Assembly: GCA_016213595.1 (NCBI GenBank)
Contig: JACRAA010000433.1
Coordinates: 1-7,917 of the forward strand
Direction of reading: 5' to 3'
DNA: 7,917 nt
From: Actinomycetota bacterium
Lineage (GTDB): Bacteria > Actinomycetota > Actinomycetes > Propionibacteriales > Propionibacteriaceae
The translations under genes and the position numbers were made by a program. Below are positions 1 through 6,406 of the stretch, piece after piece; the first letter of the stretch is position 1, and every line of letters begins with the position of its first letter. The notes beneath the pieces were generated by a model, which had not been told where the DNA came from, did not search any database, and saw only the letters and a program-made list of their open reading frames with translations.

Positions 1-662
1 AGGGCGTGTCGGAGGCCCTCTCCCGTTCCTCCGAGCGGTACGGCGTCTCGTCGGGCCTGATCGTGACGATGCTGCGCCACCTCTCCGCGGACTCGGCGAT
101 GGAGGCCTACGAGCAGGCACTCGCGAGCGGCGTCCCGCTGCTGGGCATCGGCCTGTGCTCGACCGAGCTGGGCAACCCGGCGAGCCGGTTCCGCGAGGTG
201 TTCGACCGGGCCCGCGCCGACGGCCTGCACACCGTCGCCCATGCCGGCGAGGAGGGCGACGCCGGCTACGTACGGGACGTGCTGGACACGCTGCGGGTCG
301 AGCGGGTGGACCACGGGGTCCGGGCCGTCGAGGACCCGCTGCTCGTCGAGCGCCTGGTGGCCGACGAGATCCCGCTGACGGTCTGCCCGCTGTCGAACCT
401 GCGGCTCAGGGGCGTGGACGACCTCGCTTCGCATCCGCTGGCCGTGCTGCTGCGCGCGGGCGTGATGGTCACGGTGAACTCGGACGACCCTGCCTACTTC
501 GGCGGCTACCTCGACGACAACGTCGAGGCTGTACGAGCCGCGCTCGGCCTCAGCGACCCCGAGATCCGCACGCTCGCCCTCAACAGCATCGCCGCGAGCT
601 TCGCGTCCGGCGCCGAGAAGCAGGAGCTGGCGGCCACCTGGGAGGCGGCGCCCGTTCTCTGA
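1..662 (+). CDS. Adenine deaminase (adenosine deaminase-like family), 5'-truncated by window edge
   Basis: Metal-dependent amidohydrolase of the adenosine/adenine deaminase family, predicted to hydrolyse adenine to hypoxanthine plus ammonia in cytosolic purine salvage. The reading frame is open to the left edge (first full codon at position 3), so roughly the first third of a ~330-residue protein is missing; the stop is TGA at 660-662. Visible motifs: HAGEEG (His codon at 240-242, Glu at 249-251, the substrate and catalytic region), VDHGVR, CPLSN, and NSDDPAYFGGY (zinc-ligand/catalytic Asp pair near 483-488). The PLSN and SDDPAYFGGY forms are those I associate with the adenine deaminase branch; true adenosine deaminases usually have a TDDP-type motif there, so I prefer adenine as substrate. 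That preference is inference from motifs. The next plus-strand gene begins 64 nt downstream, with a possible terminator and a possible new promoter between them. Confidence 0.88.
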   Translation, partial: GVSEALSRSSERYGVSSGLIVTMLRHLSADSAMEAYEQALASGVPLLGIGLCSTELGNPASRFREVFDRARADGLHTVAHAGEEGDAGYVRDVLDTLRVERVDHGVRAVEDPLLVERLVADEIPLTVCPLSNLRLRGVDDLASHPLAVLLRAGVMVTVNSDDPAYFGGYLDDNVEAVRAALGLSDPEIRTLALNSIAASFASGAEKQELAATWEAAPVL

Positions 663-664
663 AG

Positions 665-680
665 GGCCGCGCTCCCGGCC
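665..680 (+). terminator. Short GC hairpin after the deaminase gene, possible weak terminator
   Basis: GGCCG at 665-669 and CGGCC at 676-680 form a 5-bp GC-only stem with a 6-nt loop, three bases after the deaminase stop. It is followed by a GGGATCCC palindrome (681-688), and AAGGG (662-666) could alternatively pair with CCCTT (686-690). There is no T-tract, so intrinsic termination is uncertain. Confidence 0.3.
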
Positions 681-692
681 GGGATCCCTTGG

Positions 693-698
693 TAGGTT
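693..698 (+). promoter_or_regulatory. -10-like hexamer TAGGTT upstream of the antiporter gene
   Basis: TAGGTT fits the actinobacterial housekeeping -10 pattern TAnnnT. Initiation about seven bases downstream would give a leader of about 20 nt ending in the strong ribosome-binding site of the antiporter gene. No convincing -35 is visible at the expected distance, so this rests on one hexamer and its position. Confidence 0.35.
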
Positions 699-715
699 GA
701 CGCCCACAGACACCC

Positions 716-723
716 GGGAGGTG
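716..723 (+). promoter_or_regulatory. Shine-Dalgarno that fixes the antiporter start at 727
   Basis: GGGAGGTG is strongly complementary to the 3' end of 16S rRNA. Its GGAGG core (717-721) lies 5 nt before ATG 727. It supports that start over the longer in-frame possibilities TTG 697 and GTG 721. Confidence 0.75.
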
Positions 724-726
724 AGG

Positions 727-2208
727 ATGAGCGTCGACATCCTCCTTCTCCTGGGGGCCTTCATCGTGCTCGCCGGGGTCATCGTCGCGAAGATCGGCGA
801 GCGGCTCGGACTGCCCGCCCTGCTCCTGTTCCTCGGCCTCGGCGTGCTCCTGGGCCTTCCGTCGGGGGGTACGAGCTTCAACAACCCGAGCCTCGCCCAC
901 GACCTGGGCTTCGCGGCGCTCGTCCTCATCCTCGCCGACGGCGGCCTGTCCACGAAGTGGCGCGACATCCAGCCGGCGATCTGGCCGGCCGTCCTGCTCG
1001 CGACGCTCGGCGTGGCCGTCACCGTCGCGCTCATGACCGCGTTCCTCGTGGCGCTGAGGGTCCCCCTGGCCGTGGCCGTCGTCGTCGCGGCCGTCATGGC
1101 GCCCACCGACTCGGCGGCCGTCTTCTCGATCCTGCGCAAGGCACCGCTCCCGTCGCGACTGCGGGCCACGCTCGAGGGCGAGTCCGGCCTCAACGACGCC
1201 CCGACCGTGCTCCTCGTCATCGCGGCGACCGAGCTCGCGCTGGGCCGGACGACGTACGCCGATGCGCCCATGACGGCTCTCCTCATCGCCGCGGAGCTCG
1301 TCGGCGGTGTCCTGCTCGGCGTGGTCGTCGGCTGGGTGGGGGTCCGCCTGCTGCGTAACCTGGCGCTGCCCAGCTCCGGGCTGTACCCGCTGGCGGCCCT
1401 CGGCTGGGCCGTCATCTCGTACGGCGTCGGCGTCCTCGCGCACGTGTCGGGTTTCGCCGCCGTCTACGTGTGCTCGGTCGTCATGTCGAACGGCAAGCTG
1501 CCGCACCGCCACGCGACGCGCTCCTTCGCCGAGGGCATCGGCTGGGTCTCCCAGATCGGCCTGTTCGTCATGCTCGGCCTCCTCGCGACGCCGGCCCGCA
1601 TCACGTGGGGCGTCGTCGGGCTCGCCGTCGTCGCGAGCATGTTCCTCACCGTGGTGGCGAGGCCGTTGAGCGTGCTCGCCTGCCTCTCTCCGTTCCGCAC
1701 CCCGCTGCGCGAGCAGGTCTTCGTGTCGTGGGCCGGTCTGCGCGGAGCCGTGCCCATCATCCTGGCGACGATCCCCATGGCAGCCGGCATGCCCGGCGCC
1801 AGCCAGGTCTTCGACCTCGTCTTCGTGAGCGTCATCGTGCTGACCCTGCTCAACGCGCCGTCGCTGCTGTGGGTGGCGAAGAAGCTCGGGCTGTCCACGG
1901 ACACCCGGGAGATCGACATCGAGGTGGCCCCGCTGGACGAGGTCGAGGCGGACCTGCTGCAGGTACGGATCACCGAGGACTCGCGGCTCCACGGCGTGTC
2001 GGTGAGCGAGCTGCGGCTGCCGCCGAACAGCCAGGTCAGCCTCGTGATCCGGGGCGACCGTACGTTCACGCCGCACGGCCGGGACATCCTCCGCTCGGGC
2101 GACGAGCTGCTCGTCGTGACGCCCTCGGCCGTACGGGAGAAGGTCGAGGACAGGCTCAAGGCCGTCGACCGGGCGGGACGGCTCGCGGGCTGGTGGCTCG
2201 GGGGCTGA
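727..2208 (+). CDS. Potassium/proton antiporter, CPA1 (NhaP2/CvrA-like) with TrkA_C domain
   Basis: Integral membrane cation/proton antiporter of 493 residues, probably exporting K+ (or Na+) in exchange for protons. Residues 1-385 form a hydrophobic block of about 12-13 membrane segments. Diagnostic CPA1 motifs are visible: MAPTDSAAV (124-132), LEGESGLNDAPTV (149-161, with the Asn-Asp ion-binding pair at 156-157) and VSWAGLRGAVPI (333-344). The cytoplasmic tail at about 400-480 matches a TrkA_C (RCK_C) regulatory domain, with the VRITEDSRLHG and RSGDELLVVTP strands; this domain is typical of NhaP2/CvrA-type K+/H+ antiporters and likely gates transport by ligand binding. ATG 727 is chosen for its Shine-Dalgarno sequence. 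The gene converges with the LytR_C gene; the stops are 41 nt apart. Ion preference cannot be read from the sequence, and other CPA1 Na+/H+ antiporters remain possible. Confidence 0.9.
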   Translation: MSVDILLLLGAFIVLAGVIVAKIGERLGLPALLLFLGLGVLLGLPSGGTSFNNPSLAHDLGFAALVLILADGGLSTKWRDIQPAIWPAVLLATLGVAVTVALMTAFLVALRVPLAVAVVVAAVMAPTDSAAVFSILRKAPLPSRLRATLEGESGLNDAPTVLLVIAATELALGRTTYADAPMTALLIAAELVGGVLLGVVVGWVGVRLLRNLALPSSGLYPLAALGWAVISYGVGVLAHVSGFAAVYVCSVVMSNGKLPHRHATRSFAEGIGWVSQIGLFVMLGLLATPARITWGVVGLAVVASMFLTVVARPLSVLACLSPFRTPLREQVFVSWAGLRGAVPIILATIPMAAGMPGASQVFDLVFVSVIVLTLLNAPSLLWVAKKLGLSTDTREIDIEVAPLDEVEADLLQVRITEDSRLHGVSVSELRLPPNSQVSLVIRGDRTFTPHGRDILRSGDELLVVTPSAVREKVEDRLKAVDRAGRLAGWWLGG

Positions 2209-2231
2209 CGGCTATACGGAGGCCGACGGCT

Positions 2232-2248
2232 CGGCAGCCGCGCTGCCG
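2232..2248. terminator. Hairpin between convergent genes, candidate bidirectional terminator
   Basis: CGGCAGC (2232-2238) and GCTGCCG (2242-2248) form a perfect 7-bp GC-rich stem with a 3-nt loop. It sits between the antiporter stop (2208) and the end of the oppositely oriented LytR_C gene (2250), where a shared terminator is expected. There is no T-tract on either strand, which is common in high-GC actinobacteria but leaves the function unproven. Confidence 0.5.
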
Positions 2249-2249
2249 G

Positions 2250-2819
2250 CTACGACTTCTTGACGGTAGGGCTACCGCTGCCGCTGGGGCTGGGGCTCCC
2301 GGAGACGAGCTGCGACTTGGGAAGGCACGCGTTGCCGTTGGGTACGGGCACGGCCGTGGCGAAGCCCGTGGCCGGCATCGTCTTGTCGGTCTTCTCGCCC
2401 ACGAGAACATCGACCGTGCCGTCGTTGCGGTTGTCGGCCCGCAGGGTGGCCCCGGGGAAGTTGCTGGCGACCAGCTTGACCGCGGGCAGGTCGACGGTCC
2501 CACCGATGATGACCGGGGTGGTGATCGTCTCGTTGGTGTTGCTGACGACGGAGATGTTGTAGCCGCGTGCCTTGAGCGCCTTGGCGACCTCGGTCGCGTA
2601 CCCCTTGAGGTCGCCCCCGTTGAGGACCCGTACGGTCACCTTGTCCGGGGTGAGCTGGGCAACGGGCTGGGTGACGCAGGCGTTCGCCGTGCTGACGGGG
2701 ACGGTGAGGACGGCCTTGTAGCCCCACCAGGCGCCGTAGCCCAGGACGACGAGGAGCACGACGAGCGTGACCGGCGTCCGTAGCCAACGGATCACATCAC
2801 GTACGGACACCAGCACCAC
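2250..2819 (-). CDS. Membrane-anchored LytR_C-domain protein
   Basis: A 189-residue single-pass membrane protein. An N-terminal basic stretch (RDVIRWLR) precedes one transmembrane helix at about 16-38, predicting a short cytosolic N-terminus and an extracytoplasmic C-terminus. Residues about 61-140 match the LytR/CpsA/Psr C-terminal domain (LytR_C): VTVRVLNGGDLKGYA, KALKARGYNI, then a DVLVG strand. The domain occurs alone here, without the LCP catalytic domain that attaches glycopolymers to peptidoglycan, so an accessory cell-envelope role is inferred, not shown. Cys48 and Cys165 could form a disulfide outside the cell. The tail from about 173 is a low-complexity Ser/Pro/Gly segment. It starts 3 nt after the stop of the small gene upstream, implying translational coupling. 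The start is uncertain: GTG codons at 2819, 2816 and 2810 are all possible, and the ribosome-binding site is weak. Confidence 0.8.
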   Translation of the reverse strand: MVLVSVRDVIRWLRTPVTLVVLLVVLGYGAWWGYKAVLTVPVSTANACVTQPVAQLTPDKVTVRVLNGGDLKGYATEVAKALKARGYNISVVSNTNETITTPVIIGGTVDLPAVKLVASNFPGATLRADNRNDGTVDVLVGEKTDKTMPATGFATAVPVPNGNACLPKSQLVSGSPSPSGSGSPTVKKS

Positions 2820-2822
2820 CGA

Positions 2823-3116
2823 TCACTTCAGTTCGAGCACCCTAGCGTGCACAGTCTGCCGTTGTTGCAGTGCCGCGCGCAGGGCCCGGTGCAATCCGTC
2901 CTCGAGGTACAGCTCGCCGCGCCACTTCACGACGTGCGCGAAAAGGTCCCCGTAGAACGTCGAGTCCTCCTCCAGCAGGGCCTCCAGGTCCAGCATCCGC
3001 TTGGTCGTCACGAGCTGGTCGAGACGTACCTGCTGGGGGGTCACGGCGGCCCACTGCTTCTGCACGTAGCCGTGGTCGGGGTACGGCCTCGACTCGCCCA
3101 CGCGCTTGAAGATCAC
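2823..3116 (-). CDS. Conserved 97-residue actinobacterial protein ('VapB family antitoxin' label, possible ParB-like fold)
   Basis: Starts at GTG 3116 as MIFKRVGESRPYPDHG and ends ARVLELK. I recognise it as a strongly conserved small actinobacterial protein that databases commonly label 'type II toxin-antitoxin VapB family antitoxin'. No PIN-domain VapC toxin is present here; the neighbours are GH51 and LytR_C genes, so that label is doubtful. Residues 30-36 (VRLDQLV) followed by 70-82 (YLEDGLHRALRAA) and a closing VHARVLEL strand resemble the layout of ParB/sulfiredoxin-like domains, in which a DGxHR-type motif precedes a helix; this is inference from motif shape. AGGTAGG (3126-3132) lies 9 nt upstream and supports the GTG start. 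It sits 23 nt downstream of the GH51 gene and 3 nt upstream of the LytR_C gene, so it is probably co-transcribed with both. Molecular function is unknown. Confidence 0.8.
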   Translation of the reverse strand: MIFKRVGESRPYPDHGYVQKQWAAVTPQQVRLDQLVTTKRMLDLEALLEEDSTFYGDLFAHVVKWRGELYLEDGLHRALRAALQQRQTVHARVLELK

Positions 3117-3125
3117 GGCGGTCAG

Positions 3126-3132
3126 CCTACCT
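3126..3132 (-). promoter_or_regulatory. Ribosome-binding site of the 97-residue protein
   Basis: Read on the minus strand this is AGGTAGG, 9 nt before GTG 3116. It decides the start of the small gene, whose open frame otherwise runs far upstream in a frame antisense-shifted through the GH51 gene. It lies in the 23-nt gap after the GH51 stop. Confidence 0.55.
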
Positions 3133-3139
3133 GCGCGGC

Positions 3140-4663
3140 TCAGAGAGCGACCGGGCTCAGCTCGACCGCCGTCCACGACACGGGCGGCAGGACGAGCCGG
3201 AGCCGGCCGTGCGCGAGCTCGCACGTCGGTGTCTGCCGCAGCGCCACCCGCTCCTGGTCGTCGAGCGTGTTGGCGGCGCCGAGGTCCTCGTCGTACAGCG
3301 TCTGCGCGGACGCGACCGTCAGCCCACCGAGCGCCGACACGTCGATGACGACCTCGGCCTCGTCGCCGAGCGAGCGGTTGACGAGGAAGACCGAGGTGGT
3401 CGCGTCGGTCGCGTCGTGGGTGGCTACGGCGTCGACGAGGGGGACCTCCCCGTACTGGCTGGTGCCGTACGTGGGGGACTCGAGCCGTACGTCGAGGGCG
3501 CGGCCACGGGCGAGGCGGGAGGTCGTCGCGAAGGGGAAGAAGATCGTCTGCCGCCAGGCAGGGCCGCCCGGCTCGGTCATGATCGGGGCGATGACGTTGA
3601 CGAGCTGGGCGATCGAGGCCGCCTTCACGCGGTCCGCGTGCTTGAGCAGCGAGATCAGGAGGTTGCCGACGACGACGGCGTCGACGACCGAGTACTGGTC
3701 CTCGAGCAGGCGCGGCGCCACCGGCCAGTTGCCGATGCCGCTGATCTTGTCCACGTTCTCGTACCGGTCCTGGTACCAGACGTTCCACTCGTCGAACGAG
3801 ACGGCCATCTTCTTGCTGCTGCCACGGACGGCGCCGACGTGGTCGGCGGTCGCGACGACGGTGTCGATGAAGCGGTCCATGTTGACGGCCGAGGCGAGGA
3901 AGGCCTGCGTGTCGCCGCCGGTCTCCTGGTAGTACGCGTGGCACGAGATGAAGTCGACGTCGTCGTACGCATGGCCGAGGACGACTCGCTCCCACTCGCC
4001 GAACTCGGGCATCTGGGAGTTCGACGACCCGCAGACGACGAGCTCCAGGTCGGGGTCGACCTGGCGCAGCGCCCGTGCGGTCTGGGTGGCCTTCGTCCCG
4101 TACGCGTCCGGCGTGAGGTAGCCGAGCTGCCACGGCCCGTCCATCTCGTTGCCGAGGCACCACATGCGGATGTCGAACGGCTCCGTACGGCCGTTGGCGG
4201 CGCGCTGGTCGCTTCGCGCCGTACCGGCGGGGATGTTCGCGTACTCCAGGAGCTCCAGCGCCTCCGGCATGCCGCGCGTGCCGAGGTTGACGGCGAGCAT
4301 GACCTCCGCGCCCACCCGCTCGGCCCAGTCGGAGAACTCGTGGAGGCCCACCTGGTTGGTCTCGGTCGAGTGCCAGGCCGGCTCGAGGCGCCGCGGTCGC
4401 CGCTCGCGGGGGCCGACGCTGTCCTCCCAGCGGAAACCGGAGACGAAGTTGCCGCCGGGGTAGCGGATGGTGGTCACGCCCAGCTCGCGCACCAGGTCGA
4501 TGACGTCCGTCCGGAAGCCCTGCTCGTCCGCGAGGGGATGCCCCGGCTCGTACAGCCCGTCGTAGACGCAGCGTCCGAGGTGCTCGACGAAGGACCCGAA
4601 GAGCCGTCGCGAGATGTCGCCGATGGCGAAGCGGGGGTCGATCGTGAGGCGTGTGCTGAACAT
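3140..4663 (-). CDS. Alpha-L-arabinofuranosidase, glycoside hydrolase family 51
   Basis: A 507-residue GH51 enzyme, full length for the family, predicted to release terminal alpha-L-arabinofuranosyl residues from arabino-oligosaccharides by a retaining mechanism. The N-terminal (beta/alpha)8 barrel has RLFGSFVEHLGRCVYDGLYEPG (starting near residue 20), IRYPGGNFVSGFRWED (66-81), WCLGNEMDGPWQ (168-179) with Glu173 as acid/base, and VSFDEWNVWY (288-297) with Glu292 as nucleophile. Residues about 390-507 form the usual C-terminal beta-sandwich ending LPPVSWTAVELSP. No signal peptide is visible, so it should act in the cytosol on imported oligosaccharides. ATG 4663 is chosen because similarity begins at MFSTRLTIDP; no clear Shine-Dalgarno precedes it. 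It is divergent from the DUF853 gene and heads the minus-strand cluster. No arabinose transporter, regulator or catabolic gene is in view, so the in vivo substrate is open. Confidence 0.93.
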   Translation of the reverse strand: MFSTRLTIDPRFAIGDISRRLFGSFVEHLGRCVYDGLYEPGHPLADEQGFRTDVIDLVRELGVTTIRYPGGNFVSGFRWEDSVGPRERRPRRLEPAWHSTETNQVGLHEFSDWAERVGAEVMLAVNLGTRGMPEALELLEYANIPAGTARSDQRAANGRTEPFDIRMWCLGNEMDGPWQLGYLTPDAYGTKATQTARALRQVDPDLELVVCGSSNSQMPEFGEWERVVLGHAYDDVDFISCHAYYQETGGDTQAFLASAVNMDRFIDTVVATADHVGAVRGSSKKMAVSFDEWNVWYQDRYENVDKISGIGNWPVAPRLLEDQYSVVDAVVVGNLLISLLKHADRVKAASIAQLVNVIAPIMTEPGGPAWRQTIFFPFATTSRLARGRALDVRLESPTYGTSQYGEVPLVDAVATHDATDATTSVFLVNRSLGDEAEVVIDVSALGGLTVASAQTLYDEDLGAANTLDDQERVALRQTPTCELAHGRLRLVLPPVSWTAVELSPVAL

Positions 4664-4789
4664 GGCCGTCCGTTCGGGGAGGGGGCGTCTGGTCCTTTGG
4701 AAGGCTACTGGGATGCGCTCGATGAGGGTACGCAACGGGCTGGGCGATGCCGCTCCCCCGAACAGACTCCGCTGTGCCAGTCTGTCCGC
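4664..4789. promoter_or_regulatory. Divergent promoter region between GH51 and DUF853 genes
   Basis: This 126-nt gap separates two genes transcribed away from each other, so it must hold at least two promoters unless each gene reads from further away. For the minus strand, TAGCCT (plus-strand positions 4702-4707) fits the TAnnnT -10 pattern and would give a leader of about 30-40 nt before ATG 4663, but no good -35 is seen. For the plus strand I find no standard -10. Confidence 0.5.
4762..4785. repeat. Perfect inverted repeat ACAGACT-N10-AGTCTGT, operator candidate
   Basis: Arms of 7 bp (4762-4768 and 4779-4785) flank a 10-nt spacer, four bases before the DUF853 start codon. The 17-bp centre-to-centre spacing of the arms is compatible with binding by a dimeric repressor. 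It replaces any Shine-Dalgarno sequence at this start. A weak hairpin in the mRNA leader is the alternative explanation. Confidence 0.4.
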
Positions 4790-6379
4790 ATGGCTGACGA
4801 CGCGGTCGCACGGATCACCAAGGGCTACACCTTCGAGGGGGCCACGCTCGACCTCGGGGACCTGGTCGTCGAGGGGGCGCCGGTCCCCGACGCGAGGATC
4901 CGGATCCCACTGAGCATGCTCAACCGCCACGGTCTCGTGGCGGGCGCCACCGGTACGGGCAAGACGAAGACGCTGCAGATGCTCGCGGAGCAGATCTCGG
5001 CGGCAGGCGTGCCGGTGTTCGCCGCCGACATGAAGGGCGACCTGTCGGGCCTGGCATCGCCGGGAGAGCCCAGCGAGAAGGTGCTCGCGCGGACGAAGGC
5101 GCTGGGGCAGGGCTGGAGGCCGGCCGCCTCGCCGGTCGAGTTCTTCGCGCTCGGCGGCCAGGGGCAGGGCGTACCGGTCCGCTGCACGATGACCGCGTTC
5201 GGCCCGACCCTGCTGAGCAAGGTACTCGGGCTGTCCGAGGTTCAGGAGTCCTCGCTCGGGCTCGTCTTCCACTACGCCGACCAGCGCGGCCTGCCGCTCC
5301 TGGACATCGCCGACCTGCGCGCCGTCCTCGGCTACCTCACCTCCGACGAGGGCAAGGCCGAGCTCAAGGAGCTGGGTGGGCTGTCGTCGGCCACGGTCGG
5401 AGTGCTGCTGCGCGAGCTCATCGGGTTCTCCGACCAGGGCGCGGACCTGTTCTTCGGCGAGCCGGAGTTCCAGACCTCGGACTTCCTCCGGACGACCTCG
5501 GACGGCCGGGGTGTGATCTCGCTGCTGGAGCTCCCGAACCTCGTCGACCGGCCCGCGGTCTTCTCGACGTTCCTCATGTGGCTGCTCGCGGACCTGTTCC
5601 ACGACCTGCCCGAGGTGGGCGACCTCGACAAGCCGAAGCTCGTCTTCTTCTTCGACGAGGCGCACCTGCTGTTCGCCGACGCGTCGAAGGCGTTCCTCCA
5701 GGCGATCGCCCAGACCGTACGGCTCATCCGCTCGAAGGGCGTGGGGGTGTTCTTCATCACCCAGTCACCGACGGACGTGCCCGATGAGGTGCTGGCCCAG
5801 CTCGGCTCCCGCGTCCAGCACGCCCTGCGGGCCCACACCCCGAACGAGGCCAAGGCGCTGAAGCAGACGGTCGACACCTACCCGACCAGCTCGTACGACC
5901 TCGCCCAGGTCCTGCAGAACCTCGGCATCGGCGAGGCGGTCGTCACGGTCATGGACCCGAACGGCGCGCCGACGCCCGTCGCGTGGACCCGGATGTACGC
6001 GCCGCAGTCGCTCATGGCCGCGACGCCGCCGGACGTGCTCGCGCGGGGGATCGCGGCCTCGTCGCTCATGGCGAAGTACGGGCAGGCGGTCGACCGCGAC
6101 TCCGCGCAGGAGATGCTCGCCCGCAAGGTGGAGCAGGGCGCCCAGGCAGCGCAGCAGGAGGCCGAGGCGCAGGCCCAGGCCGAGGCGCAGGCCCGGCAGG
6201 AGTCCGAGGCGCGGGCGGAGCCGCGGGAGCCGGAGCGCAGGGCGCCGGAGCCGCGTAGCCGCGCGCACACGAAGTCGGTGATCGAGGAGGTGGCCCAATC
6301 CAGCGTGTTCAAGCAGTTCGTACGCTCCGCGGGCCGTGAGATCGTCCGCGGCATCTTCGGTACGGCCCGCCGCCGATGA
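4790..6379 (+). CDS. DUF853 HerA-like ATPase (YjgR type)
   Basis: A 529-residue P-loop ATPase of the DUF853 'helicase HerA-like' family, related to HerA/FtsK translocases. Visible landmarks are Walker A GATGTGKT (52-59), AADMKGDLSGLA (78-89), the family block GLVFHYADQRGLPLLDIADLRAVLGYL, Walker B LVFFFDEAHLL (284-294) and FFITQSPTDVP (321-331), with Gln325 as sensor-like residue and a nearby Arg341. About residues 440-495 are an Ala/Gln/Glu/Arg-rich, probably coiled or disordered linker containing a tandem 6-residue duplication. A conserved basic tail follows, ending FVRSAGREIVRGIFGTARRR. Substrate and physiological role are unknown for the family; a DNA or protein remodelling motor is inference. 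No NurA nuclease or other HerA partner is adjacent. ATG 4790 begins just before the KGYTFEGATL homology and has no Shine-Dalgarno sequence, so leaderless translation is possible. The open frame continues upstream only as antisense of GH51. Confidence 0.9.
   Translation: MADDAVARITKGYTFEGATLDLGDLVVEGAPVPDARIRIPLSMLNRHGLVAGATGTGKTKTLQMLAEQISAAGVPVFAADMKGDLSGLASPGEPSEKVLARTKALGQGWRPAASPVEFFALGGQGQGVPVRCTMTAFGPTLLSKVLGLSEVQESSLGLVFHYADQRGLPLLDIADLRAVLGYLTSDEGKAELKELGGLSSATVGVLLRELIGFSDQGADLFFGEPEFQTSDFLRTTSDGRGVISLLELPNLVDRPAVFSTFLMWLLADLFHDLPEVGDLDKPKLVFFFDEAHLLFADASKAFLQAIAQTVRLIRSKGVGVFFITQSPTDVPDEVLAQLGSRVQHALRAHTPNEAKALKQTVDTYPTSSYDLAQVLQNLGIGEAVVTVMDPNGAPTPVAWTRMYAPQSLMAATPPDVLARGIAASSLMAKYGQAVDRDSAQEMLARKVEQGAQAAQQEAEAQAQAEAQARQESEARAEPREPERRAPEPRSRAHTKSVIEEVAQSSVFKQFVRSAGREIVRGIFGTARRR
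6161..6196 (+). repeat. 18-bp in-frame tandem duplication inside the DUF853 linker
   Basis: Two 18-bp copies (6161-6178 and 6179-6196) differ at one base and encode AEAQAQ then AEAQAR. The repeat keeps frame and lies in the low-complexity linker after the ATPase core, so it should change linker length without affecting the active site. Confidence 0.7.
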
Positions 6380-6387
6380 CCGCGCCG

Positions 6388-6403
6388 GTCCGTGAGTACG
6401 GAC
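6388..6403 (+). terminator. 6-bp perfect hairpin just after the DUF853 stop
   Basis: GTCCGT (6388-6393) and ACGGAC (6398-6403) pair around a GAGT loop, eight bases after the TGA at 6377-6379 and immediately before the tandem array. It could be a terminator or 3'-end stabiliser of the DUF853 mRNA. There is no T-tract. Its GTCC/GGAC/GTAC words resemble those of the array, so it may instead be a degenerate flanking element. Confidence 0.35.
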
Positions 6404-6406
6404 GCC

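Noticed and set aside
580..2076. Long minus-strand open frame (498 codons)
   Set aside because: It is antisense to the antiporter gene, extremely rich in Arg/Asp/His/Glu as expected for a GC-skew shadow frame, and has no recognisable domain.
2823..3116. VapBC toxin-antitoxin module
   Set aside because: No PIN-domain toxin or other toxin-like frame is adjacent; the neighbours are GH51 and LytR_C genes.
3209..4789. Upstream extension of the DUF853 open frame
   Set aside because: This part is antisense to the GH51 gene and shows only shadow composition; similarity to DUF853 begins right after ATG 4790.
4664..5665. Upstream extension of the GH51 open frame
   Set aside because: It is antisense to the DUF853 gene with shadow composition; GH51 similarity starts at ATG 4663 with MFSTRLTIDP.
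4790..6379. HerA-NurA repair or anti-phage defence module
   Set aside because: The ATPase is of the stand-alone DUF853 type and no NurA, SIR2, DUF4297 or nuclease partner is adjacent; the flanking genes are unrelated metabolic or envelope genes.
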